Below are positions 19,085 to 26,887 of a stretch of DNA of 64,000 nt, in pieces. The DNA is from Desulfovibrio sp. DV. GTDB taxonomy: Bacteria > Desulfobacterota > Desulfovibrionia > Desulfovibrionales > Desulfovibrionaceae. Every line of letters starts with the position of its first letter. Position 1 is the first letter of the stretch. The notes beneath the pieces are model-generated. The model worked only from the letters and a program-made list of their open reading frames with translations, was not told the origin of the DNA and did not search any database. The translations under genes and the position numbers were made by a program. The stretch spans positions 62,001-126,000 of the forward strand of contig NZ_MLBG01000001.1 of NCBI RefSeq assembly GCF_001936595.1, in the 5' to 3' direction.

Positions 19085-19142
19085 TAACGCCACCCTTTAC
19101 CCCTTTGGGGGGTCCTCCTCAGGCCCCGGCCGCCGGAGGCTC
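19085..19142 (-). repeat. Dispersed extragenic repeat, copy 2 (reverse of copy 1)
   Basis: Read on the - strand it runs GCCTCCGGCGGCCGGGGCC, TGAGGAGGACCCCCCAAAGG and GGTAAAGGGTGGCGTT, matching the element at 11321 with a few changes. It lies between the convergent helicase and the small gene at 19162, again at gene 3' ends. Confidence 0.6.
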
Positions 19143-19161
19143 TCTTTCTCTTTTTATCTCC

Positions 19162-19554
19162 CTAACGGGCCGCCCGGCCTGTGCCGTGGTACATTTTGGC
19201 TTCGGTCTTGGCCGGCTTTTTCGTCAGGTAGGTGTACCGTTTGCCGGCCACTTCGGCAAAACGGGCCAGGATGGCCGGCAGATCGGACTCCCGAAGTTCT
19301 GCAGCCAGGGGCTCGTGGCTGGCCAGGCGTGGGGAGAGCGTAAAGCCCGGGGCCTGCCCCGGGGTCAGAACAATATCTTCGTAGAGTACCTCAAAGGCCT
19401 CGCTGTGTCCGGCCAGGATGCCGTTGACAAGTTCCAGCATGGTGTAGACGAAAAATTTCTGCACATCGGCCGTTGATTCGGCCAACCCCATGCTTTCGCG
19501 GAATTTTGGGGTCAATTCGTTCTCGAGTTTGGTAAACGAAGCCATTCTGGTCAT
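19162..19554 (-). CDS. Conserved hypothetical protein
   Basis: A 130-residue mostly helical soluble protein, not recognised. It begins MTRMASFTKLENELTPKFRESMG, with a helix VQKFFVYTMLELVNGILAGH, an acidic centre EAFEVLYEDIVLTPG, and a basic C-terminal tail KRYTYLTKKPAKTEAK. The start at 19554 has GGGAGG four to five bases upstream; the frame continues upstream without a start of similar quality. It lies divergent to the glutamate dehydrogenase gene (157 bp between starts) and converges on the helicase gene. A link to glutamate metabolism is possible by position only. Confidence 0.6.
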   Translation of the reverse strand: MTRMASFTKLENELTPKFRESMGLAESTADVQKFFVYTMLELVNGILAGHSEAFEVLYEDIVLTPGQAPGFTLSPRLASHEPLAAELRESDLPAILARFAEVAGKRYTYLTKKPAKTEAKMYHGTGRAAR

Positions 19555-19711
19555 AGAGCCTCCCTGTTTGGGGTTGGCACACTCATAGCGCACAATGGCG
19601 GGGAAGGGGAAGGGCGCTTGCCATTTCCTGCGCCTTTGGCCATGAAATGGTTTCCTGGGGATGTCCAGATGCTTGTCGCGCCGCCAGTCACCTTTTGCCA
19701 AGGAGCCGCCT

Positions 19712-22700
19712 GTGACCCTGCCCGAACGCCCCAATGCCGCCTCCTTCGCCCGGGTCGTCAACCGGGAACTGCGCAGCGAATCGGACGCGCTTATCCCCTG
19801 GTTTCTGGCCAATATGCCGGCTTATTATTTTCGCACCCACGCCCCGGCCGAACAGGCCCGCCACATCCGGGCCGTGATTTCCGGCGAGGTGCTTTCCGGC
19901 GGCCAGTCGGCCACCCTGTGGAATCCCGAACGGACCCGCGTCACCCGCATAGCCCCGGCCGGCACGCCAGCCTTGCTGGAACATCTGGTTGAACGCTCCG
20001 ACGACAACATCCGTACCTCCCGCCTCTATTCCTCCCTGGATGGCCGGTTGCGGCTGGACACCTTTCTGCTGGAGCCACAGGAGCCGGTCGGGAGCGGCAG
20101 CCGGGCCATGCGTCAGGCTGTTGGCCTGATGGAGTCCGGCGGCCATCTTGATCCAAGGCAGCGCAAGGCCTTCATCGCCTTCCTGTGTGGCGCGCCGGCG
20201 GATTACGTGGAAAAATTCGATCCCCTCCGGGCTGCCCGCCATTTTTCCCTGGTCCGGGAATTGGACGGCCAGGACGGCGTGCGGGTGGAGCTGCATCTGC
20301 TGGCCGAGGATTCCGAGAGCCGGCTGGTGGTGGCCATGCGCGAACCGCCGCGAAGCGGACTGCTGTTGCAGGTGGCCCGGACGGTCCTGGCCGAGGAGCT
20401 TGACATCCTGCGCGGCTATTCCGACCGCTTTGTCCTCCCGGGTGGCGACGTCTCGGTCATAAGCCTGTATGTGGCCAAAGACGGCCAGGCCCTTGATGCC
20501 GGGCACCCGGCCTGGAAACGGCTGCGCCTGCGCCTTCGCCGGGTGAAATGGACGGTGCCGACGGCCCTGGACGCCCTGTCCCGGGAACACGGCCTGAGCC
20601 CGGAAGAGGCCGAGCTGGCCGCAGCCGGGTGCGAATGCGTGCGACAGTTCCTGATTGGCCACAATCCGCATGCCTTTAGTTCCTACAACGTCAAACAGGC
20701 CGTGCTGCGCCATGTGCCCCAGGTCCGGGCCTGTCTGGCTGCCTTCGACGCCCGGTTCAACCCGGCTCTGGCCGACCGCCACCGCCAGGACGGCTCCGTC
20801 GAGGAGGCTGCCCGGGCCGGTCTGGCCGCGGTTGAGGACGAGGTGGCCCGGCGCATCCTCTCGGGACTGCTTACCCTGTGGCGGCACACCCTGCGCACCA
20901 ATGCCTACCTGCCTGAACGCTTCGGGCTGGCCTTTCGTCTCGATCCGGCCGTCATTGCCGCCATTTCCGGCCAGCCGCCGGCAGGTGACGAGCAAGTGCC
21001 CCATGCCCTGTTTTATTTCAGCGGCCCGCACATGCGCGGCTTTCATGTGCGTTATCGGGAGATGGCCCGCGGCGGGGTGCGTCTGGTGCGGGCCAAAACC
21101 TCGGCCCAGCTTGAGGCCGAGGCTGGGCGTCTCTATGCCGAAGCCAAGAATCTGGCCCTGTCCCAGCAGTTTAAAAACAAGGACATCCCCGAAGGCGGGG
21201 CCAAGGCCGTGCTGCTGCTCGGTCCCGGAGCCGACGCCACACTGTCGCTGAAATGCGCTGTGGACGGCCTGCTCGATCTGCTGGTCCTTGGCGAGGGCGG
21301 GGAGAGTCTCCCCGGAGTGGTGGATTATCTGGGCCACCCCGAACTCGTCTATCTCGGCCCCGACGAGGGCATCACCCCGGACCACATCCGCTGGATCGTG
21401 CGCCGGGCCGGGGAACGCGGCTACGGCTGGCCGCGCACGTTTATGAGTTCCAAGCCCGAAGGTGGCATCAACCACAAGCAGTATGGCGTAACCAGCCTTG
21501 GCGTGCTGGAGTTTGCCGACGCCTTTTTGCGCGAGGCCGGCATCAATCCCGACACCACATCCTTCACCGTCAAGCTGACCGGCGGTCCGGCCGGGGATGT
21601 GGCCGGCAATGCCTTGCTCCAGCTCTTTGCCCGCTACGGCGACCGGGCCAGGGTGGTGGCGGTCAGCGACGGACACGGCGCAGCCTACGATCCGCGCGGG
21701 CTCGATCACGCCGAACTGGCCCGGCTGGTTGCGGCCGAACACCACATCGCCGGCTTTTCCCCGGACAGGCTGTCCGGCGACGACGCCTTTGTGGTGCGCT
21801 CCGACACGCCCGGCGGGGCCAAAATCCGCAGTCACCTGCACAATACCGCGGCAGCCGACCTCTTCATTCCGGCCGGCGGCCGGCCCGACACCATAAACGA
21901 CGGCAATTGGCAGGAGTTTTGCGACGCCGCCGGCCGGCCCTCGGCCCGGATCATCATTGAGGGAGCCAACCTCTTTCTCACCGGTCCGGCCCGGCAGCAT
22001 CTGGAAGCAGCCGGCGTGCTTATCGCCCCGGGCCCCTCGGCCAACAAGGCCGGGGTCACCTGCTCGTCGTATGAAATCCTGGCCGGCATGGCCATGAGCG
22101 AGGCTGAGTTTGCCGCCTGCCGGCGTCGGTATGTGCCGGAAGTGCTCGCTCTTTTGCGCCAGAAATGCCGGGATGAGGCCGGCCTGCTTTTGCGTGAGCG
22201 GCGGCTCTCCGGCGGCCGGATCGGGCTTGTGGCCCTGAGCCGCGACGTCTCTTCCGAAATTACCGCCTTGAAGGACGCCATTGGTCAGGCCCTGGCCCGG
22301 GAAGTCCCGACCGTGGCCGACGTAGCCGGCGACAGCCTGCTTGTGCGCCTTGTAGCCGCCCACTGTCCGCCGCTGGTGGCTGCACGGTATTTTGACCGGC
22401 TGCTGGCCACGGCTCCGGCGTCGTATCTCCACGCAGTCATCGCCGCCCATGCCGCTTCCACCATTGTCTACGCCGAAGGGCTTGGCTGGCTGTCGCGGCT
22501 GGCCGGCCTGCGGGATCTCATGACCGTGGTGCGGACCTATTTCGCCACGGCCGACGTCCTGGCCGGGCAGCTTTCGGCCGTCGCCAAAAGCCGTCTGCCC
22601 GGGCGCACGGAGATAGCCCGGGTTCTGGCCCGAACCGGGCATAAGACCTTGTGCGAGGAGGCGCTTGGCCTGGATGGTCCCAGGCCGGGCGAGGGTTCGT

Positions 22701-22723
22701 GTTGTGTTCGTGACATATCTTGA
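19712..22723 (+). CDS. Large NAD-specific glutamate dehydrogenase
   Basis: Oxidises glutamate to 2-oxoglutarate with NAD, catabolic direction. The 1003-residue product belongs to the large GDH class (about 115 kDa) rather than the 450-residue hexamer type. The long N-terminal part to about residue 430 is regulatory. The catalytic domain has GGVRLVRAKTSAQLEAEAGR, KNKDIPEGGAKAVLLL, SKPEGGINHKQYGVTSLGV and the cofactor-domain TGGPAGDVAGNALLQ, then IIEGANLFLTGPARQ. The GTG at 19712 is chosen because AAGGAG ends six bases upstream; the frame opens at 19661. No partner is needed. The opposite strand shows a long open frame that is only a codon-bias shadow. Confidence 0.9.
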   Translation: MTLPERPNAASFARVVNRELRSESDALIPWFLANMPAYYFRTHAPAEQARHIRAVISGEVLSGGQSATLWNPERTRVTRIAPAGTPALLEHLVERSDDNIRTSRLYSSLDGRLRLDTFLLEPQEPVGSGSRAMRQAVGLMESGGHLDPRQRKAFIAFLCGAPADYVEKFDPLRAARHFSLVRELDGQDGVRVELHLLAEDSESRLVVAMREPPRSGLLLQVARTVLAEELDILRGYSDRFVLPGGDVSVISLYVAKDGQALDAGHPAWKRLRLRLRRVKWTVPTALDALSREHGLSPEEAELAAAGCECVRQFLIGHNPHAFSSYNVKQAVLRHVPQVRACLAAFDARFNPALADRHRQDGSVEEAARAGLAAVEDEVARRILSGLLTLWRHTLRTNAYLPERFGLAFRLDPAVIAAISGQPPAGDEQVPHALFYFSGPHMRGFHVRYREMARGGVRLVRAKTSAQLEAEAGRLYAEAKNLALSQQFKNKDIPEGGAKAVLLLGPGADATLSLKCAVDGLLDLLVLGEGGESLPGVVDYLGHPELVYLGPDEGITPDHIRWIVRRAGERGYGWPRTFMSSKPEGGINHKQYGVTSLGVLEFADAFLREAGINPDTTSFTVKLTGGPAGDVAGNALLQLFARYGDRARVVAVSDGHGAAYDPRGLDHAELARLVAAEHHIAGFSPDRLSGDDAFVVRSDTPGGAKIRSHLHNTAAADLFIPAGGRPDTINDGNWQEFCDAAGRPSARIIIEGANLFLTGPARQHLEAAGVLIAPGPSANKAGVTCSSYEILAGMAMSEAEFAACRRRYVPEVLALLRQKCRDEAGLLLRERRLSGGRIGLVALSRDVSSEITALKDAIGQALAREVPTVADVAGDSLLVRLVAAHCPPLVAARYFDRLLATAPASYLHAVIAAHAASTIVYAEGLGWLSRLAGLRDLMTVVRTYFATADVLAGQLSAVAKSRLPGRTEIARVLARTGHKTLCEEALGLDGPRPGEGSCCVRDIS

Positions 22724-22909
22724 TATATTGAATAGTTGGAGAGTCTGGAGGCGATTGTCTCTGAAGCGCATTGAATTGTCCGAGGAAGAGGAGCCCTCCT
22801 CGGTGCTGGGTTGCCGGCAGCCGAGGGGAGGCCGCCCACCTCGGCCTTGGCTGATGGTGAGAATCCAGTTGCAGTGTCCAAATATGGACAGTTCAGAGTA
22901 TCATGCCTC

Positions 22910-23881
22910 TCAGAGCGCATCGACCCAGGCAATGATCGACGCATTCACATCATCCTTTCGATCCTGCATGATCCAATGGCCGGCGTCTTCCCACAGCGCG
23001 ACCTTCGATTTTGGGTGATAAAACCATGTGCGCATCCGTTCGGCTTGTCCTTTCCCTCTGCAAAGATGATAGAAGGGCACGCGAATGGTTTTGCAGAATA
23101 CCTCACTTTGATTTCCAAGTCCGACTTGATCGGGGCCGAAGAACAATGGGCCAAAAGATTCACGTACAGGATCCATCGGCGTGCCCTGAAGGCGTCTGGC
23201 ATGCCACCGTTTTAAGGCAGGGTCTGTGGCTTTATCGTAAAATCCGGCGAACAAGGTGGGCCCTACATCGGCTGGATTGCCGTGTTGCAGATCAGAGACT
23301 GCTTTTTGAAACGTGGGAGCGAGCTTGTCGGAGAACCCGAGCGAGCCATCAACCGAGACGACCCCTTTGATCAGGTCGGGGCGTTTGTTCGCGAGGCGGG
23401 CGGCGATTTGTCCTCCCATTGAATGTCCCACCAGCACAAATTTCTCGCTTGAAAATCTGGTTTCGATAAGCGCCTCGATATCTGCGACATAGTCATCCGG
23501 CATGTAACTGCCAGACGGCATCACCTCGGATCTGCCGTGCCCGCGCAAATCCACGGCAACAACGCGATAATGGCTCTCCAGCGCCGGGAGTTGCCAACTC
23601 CAGTCGTGAGAGTCGCAACTCCAGCCGTGGAGCAGCATCATATTTATACCTTTACCAGCGTCAGTATAAAAAATTTCTGCTGTTCGCTTGCCTGCGGCAA
23701 CGGCCTGTCTCGAAGTTGTTGTGGTTGCGGTCAGACCCATGAGCGTCAGTAGTCCGCGTCTGGTCATGGCCATATTTGCCGTGGCTGCGGTCAGACCCAG
23801 CAGCTTCAGAAGACCCCGCCGGGACATGGTCATGCTTTGTGTTTTCAATGCTGACATCCTTTCAAGATTTCTCGTCGACAT
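22910..23881 (-). CDS. Exported alpha/beta hydrolase with a duplicated twin-arginine-like leader
   Basis: Alpha/beta-hydrolase fold enzyme of about 320 residues (esterase or haloperoxidase-like); substrate unknown. Oxyanion region LLHGWSCDSHDW, nucleophile elbow GHSMGGQ, acid region in VVSVDGSL or later, and catalytic His in EDAGHWIMQ. The N-terminus carries two copies of a Tat-like signal, MSRRGLLKLLGLTAA and MTRRGLLTLMGLTA, about 20 residues apart; the underlying DNA is also duplicated (about 23712-23770 and 23775-23833). The start is uncertain: ATGs at 23881, 23857, 23833 and 23827 are all possible and none has a well-spaced ribosome site. Divergent from the HxlR regulator. GC is lower than its surroundings. 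Confidence 0.85.
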   Translation of the reverse strand: MSTRNLERMSALKTQSMTMSRRGLLKLLGLTAATANMAMTRRGLLTLMGLTATTTTSRQAVAAGKRTAEIFYTDAGKGINMMLLHGWSCDSHDWSWQLPALESHYRVVAVDLRGHGRSEVMPSGSYMPDDYVADIEALIETRFSSEKFVLVGHSMGGQIAARLANKRPDLIKGVVSVDGSLGFSDKLAPTFQKAVSDLQHGNPADVGPTLFAGFYDKATDPALKRWHARRLQGTPMDPVRESFGPLFFGPDQVGLGNQSEVFCKTIRVPFYHLCRGKGQAERMRTWFYHPKSKVALWEDAGHWIMQDRKDDVNASIIAWVDAL

Positions 23882-23990
23882 CAACGTCGGCAACTGTCGA
23901 TGCAGTGGGCTTGTGCTTCCTAAATATATGTTGTAAATTTAGTGTCAATTACGCACCTTCAGTCGCCTAGGTATACTCGAGGATATCGTC

Positions 23991-24389
23991 ATGCCACAAA
24001 ATGTAGACGCTGTTTTCTTCGCGGACTGCGCGGCGCGGTCGTTCTTCGATCAGGTCGCAAACAAGTGGTCCGTAATGATCCTGACTATTCTGGAAGAGAA
24101 ACCGACACGATTTAACGGTTTCATGCGCCGGCTTGAGGGCATTACGCATAAGGCACTGACCCAGGCCTTGAGGCGATTGGAAAGAAACGGACTGATCCAA
24201 CGCAAGGTGATTGCAACCTCTCCTGTCGCCGTCGAATATTCAATTACTGAACTTGGTAGAACGCTGCAGGTGCCTTTTGGGGCGGTCTACGATTGGGCGA
24301 TCAAACATTTGCACCAAATCGAGGGAGCCCGTGAACGCTATGACGCGAGAGGGGAACATCCAGCACAATCTGATGCGAGCGTCTCATGA
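23991..24389 (+). CDS. HxlR-family transcriptional regulator
   Basis: A 132-residue winged-helix DNA-binding protein. The HxlR core is clear: DQVANKWSVMILTILEEKPTRFNGFMRRLEGITHKALTQALRRLERNGLIQRKV, then EYSITELGRTLQVPFGAVYDWA. Such regulators often respond to reactive electrophiles or aromatic compounds and control a divergent enzyme gene. Here the neighbour is the exported alpha/beta hydrolase, with about 110 bp between starts, an AT-rich gap that likely holds both promoters and the operator. No cysteine switch beyond C12 is evident. The pair looks like an acquired two-gene unit by its base composition. Confidence 0.88.
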   Translation: MPQNVDAVFFADCAARSFFDQVANKWSVMILTILEEKPTRFNGFMRRLEGITHKALTQALRRLERNGLIQRKVIATSPVAVEYSITELGRTLQVPFGAVYDWAIKHLHQIEGARERYDARGEHPAQSDASVS

Positions 24390-24661
24390 ACGCCACAAAG
24401 GGTCAGGCCCGATCTTTTTGAGATTGGATGCCCTGTTGCATGGAATAGTTTACTTGAGCGTAGGAGAGCGGGTGTCAGAGCGGCAGGATCAACCACAAAG
24501 CAGACAAGCCGAAAATTGACGAGAGGATCAAGGCAAGTGCTTGTCCCCCAAATCATGGCCTCTATTCGGTGCTCCAATGAGCAACGTACGCATCCCTTCC
24601 AATGGAACTATGAGGGAAAATCGCTCTGCTTGGAGCGCAAATAAATGGAGCGAACGCGACA

Positions 24662-25399
24662 CTATATCTTGATTGGCGGGGCGTCCAGGCGGGCCGGAGT
24701 GTTCCAGATGCGTTCGAGCAGGCGTTTGGCCTCGGCCAGATCGGGATTAAGCGCCAGGGCCTCCTTGGCCATGCCTTCGGCTTCGGGCAGCTGGTTTTGC
24801 TCGAAATAGACCCGGGCGATGTTGAGCAGGAGATGGTCGTCGTCGCTTGATAGCTCGCGCGCCCGGAAATAGTACTTGAGGGCCTCGTCAAACAGCCCTT
24901 TTTTGCGCAGATTGATGCCAAATTCGTTAAAAAGATGCTTGTGTCTCGGTTCAAAGGCCTCTTCCAGCCGCACCAGCCGGTCAAAGATGTAGGTGGCCTT
25001 TTCGGTCTTGTTGAGAGCCAGATAGACCAGTCCCAGGCCGAAATTGGCCCGGATATTGTCTTCATCGATACGTTTTATCTTTTGGTATTCCTGCTCGGCA
25101 TTGGCGTACTTGGCCGTCGTACGGTAGTGGTCGCCAACGAGCAGGGGCTGGCTGAGCAGCCGGTAGCTCAGGTCGGGTTCGAGGTGGTATTCCTCGAACA
25201 GTTTGGTGCGGGTGATGACGCAGGGGCTTCCCTGGCGTTTGAAATCCATGTCCAGGCTTTGCACCTCGAACCGGTCGTTGTCGATTTCCTTGACGAACCA
25301 ATAGGTTTCGGAAAGGGCGGTATTTTTGGTAACGCCGAAACCGACCTTGATGGTTGTCTTGAGAGAAAAGATGCCGGAAATCCGGTTTTCCTGGGTCAT
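24662..25399 (-). CDS. TPR-repeat protein with an N-terminal beta domain
   Basis: A 245-residue soluble protein. Residues 1-95 (ISGIFSLKTTIKVGFGVTKNTALSETYWFVKEID) look like a beta-rich domain. From about residue 100 there are tetratricopeptide repeats: YANAEQEYQKIKRIDEDNIRANFGLG, YLALNKTEKATYIFDRLVRL, LFNEFGINLRKKGLFDEALKYYFRAREL and YFEQNQLPEAEGMAKEALAL. The start at 25399 lies 19 bp after the stop of the response-regulator/TPR gene upstream, so the two form an operon. The phrase NLRKKGLFDEALKYYFRA closely parallels DLRKKGDYAGAMHAYAQA in that neighbour, suggesting related function or duplication. Confidence 0.85.
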   Translation of the reverse strand: MTQENRISGIFSLKTTIKVGFGVTKNTALSETYWFVKEIDNDRFEVQSLDMDFKRQGSPCVITRTKLFEEYHLEPDLSYRLLSQPLLVGDHYRTTAKYANAEQEYQKIKRIDEDNIRANFGLGLVYLALNKTEKATYIFDRLVRLEEAFEPRHKHLFNEFGINLRKKGLFDEALKYYFRARELSSDDDHLLLNIARVYFEQNQLPEAEGMAKEALALNPDLAEAKRLLERIWNTPARLDAPPIKI

Positions 25400-25418
25400 G
25401 GGAGCGGCCCGTTCGTCC

Positions 25419-26498
25419 TCAGACGTCCATGGCCAGGCGATCCTGGCCGACGTCGGTGGCAACCGTTTTCGGGGATGCGGAAAGCTGATCGTATTGTTTG
25501 GCGCGCAATTTGGCAAGGAGCTGGGCGGCTTCGGGGAACGGGTCGCGAATCCGGGTGGCCCGCTCCAGATGCTGTATGGCCTGGGCATAGTCCTTGGCAA
25601 AGATGCAGGCCTTGGCGATGTTGTACAGGAGATTCTCGTCATCCGGCGTCAGGGTCAGGGCCTGGGCGTAGGCGTGCATGGCCCCGGCGTAATCGCCCTT
25701 TTTACGCAGGTCGATACCCAGGGAATTGTACGGATTGACGGCATCGGGATTGGCTTCGAGGATTTCGGCAAACAGTTCCTTGAGTTCGGCCATGCGATCC
25801 TGCAAAGCCAGGATCTCGGCTGATTTATCAAGGTAGGCCCGGTAGTTGGCGTCGTCGCCCTTGCCCTTGTAGGCATGGGCCATGCCCTTGTAGGCCTCGG
25901 CGTACATGGAATTGAGGGCCACTGCCTTGTTAAAGGCCACAATGGCCTTGCCGAACTTCTGCCGGTGCAGATAGTCCATGCCCTTGTCAAACCAGACGAG
26001 TGACTCGTTTTTCTCTTCCACAATCTCGGAAAATTCCTGCAATGCCTCGTCAAACTTACCTTGTTGCACCAGCTTGTTGGCCGTGTCCAACTGTTCCTGT
26101 TCGACGATATCGGCGTTGGTCGTTTCGATGGCCATCTGGATGTGCCGCTCAAAGGTCGTGATGGAATAGGGGCGGATGACATAGCCGTTGCAGCCGGCGG
26201 CAATGGCTTTGACGACATGCTGGATATTGCTTTCGACCGTGACCATGATGACCGGCAGGAGTTTGGCCCTGGTGGCTTTGCGCAAGGCGCGCAGACAGGA
26301 ATAACCGTCCATGCCCTTGACTGCCGCATCAATCAGAACGACCTGCACCGCTTCTTCCTGAATAGGCTGAAGCAGGTCTTCAAGCTCGTCGCACACCAGG
26401 ATATTTTTGACGTTGAGATCGAGACAGCACTTCTTGTCTCTGGTGGCGTGGTGCAGGTTGTTGGTCAGGATGCCGATGGAGATATCGTGATTTTCCAT
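25419..26498 (-). CDS. Receiver-like domain fused to TPR repeats
   Basis: A 359-residue protein. Residues 1-125 are receiver-like: EEAVQVVLIDAAVKGMDGYSCLRALR places an Asp at the phosphorylation position (LIDA) followed by KGMDG. LPVIMVTVES gives the Thr position, and the loop NGYVIRPYS has Arg where the conserved Lys is normally found, so phosphotransfer chemistry may be altered. Residues 150-345 are TPR repeats, ending in a short tail. No DNA-binding or enzymatic output domain, so signalling by protein contact is expected. The ATG at 26498 (MENHDISIG) gives the compact receiver; the frame extends to 26552. Operon with the TPR gene downstream. Confidence 0.85.
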   Translation of the reverse strand: MENHDISIGILTNNLHHATRDKKCCLDLNVKNILVCDELEDLLQPIQEEAVQVVLIDAAVKGMDGYSCLRALRKATRAKLLPVIMVTVESNIQHVVKAIAAGCNGYVIRPYSITTFERHIQMAIETTNADIVEQEQLDTANKLVQQGKFDEALQEFSEIVEEKNESLVWFDKGMDYLHRQKFGKAIVAFNKAVALNSMYAEAYKGMAHAYKGKGDDANYRAYLDKSAEILALQDRMAELKELFAEILEANPDAVNPYNSLGIDLRKKGDYAGAMHAYAQALTLTPDDENLLYNIAKACIFAKDYAQAIQHLERATRIRDPFPEAAQLLAKLRAKQYDQLSASPKTVATDVGQDRLAMDV

Positions 26499-26887
26499 GG
26501 TTTGCTCGGTTGGCCGGAGGATGTTCGTCACTGCTGGTTCGGAGTGGTACACAGGGTGTGTGCCCTGGAAATCGCCCCGGAACCAAGGAACAACCGGCAG
26601 CCGCAGGCAATACCGTATTTAGCATGGATTGCACCAGAATCCAAGGGAAAAGCGGCAACGGACGCAACTCCGTGGGAAGTGGGCACAGCGTGTTGTGCAC
26701 AGCAGTCCCGGAGGTGAAGTGGTTTGTGTGGCAACCATCACACCGTGACTGCTGCAATCCGATTCTGGTGTGGAACTTTGAGCGCAGTGCCAACGAGACG
26801 CGGCCTGTTTCCCGGCCCGTCGGACGCGTCAGTCAACGGGTGGCCCTGGGGCAGAAACAAGAAGCCTGGCAAGGCGTTCGGCCGCCG
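26499..26887. other. Gene-free stretch
   Basis: 389 bases upstream of the receiver-TPR gene and downstream of DUF2207. I see no convincing gene, repeat or terminator. A promoter for the receiver-TPR operon is presumably within it. Confidence 0.4.

Noticed and set aside
19688-22771. 1027-codon open frame on the - strand
   Set aside because: It mirrors the glutamate dehydrogenase gene over its whole length, is dominated by Gly, Gln and Arg from complementary high-GC codons, and has no domain.
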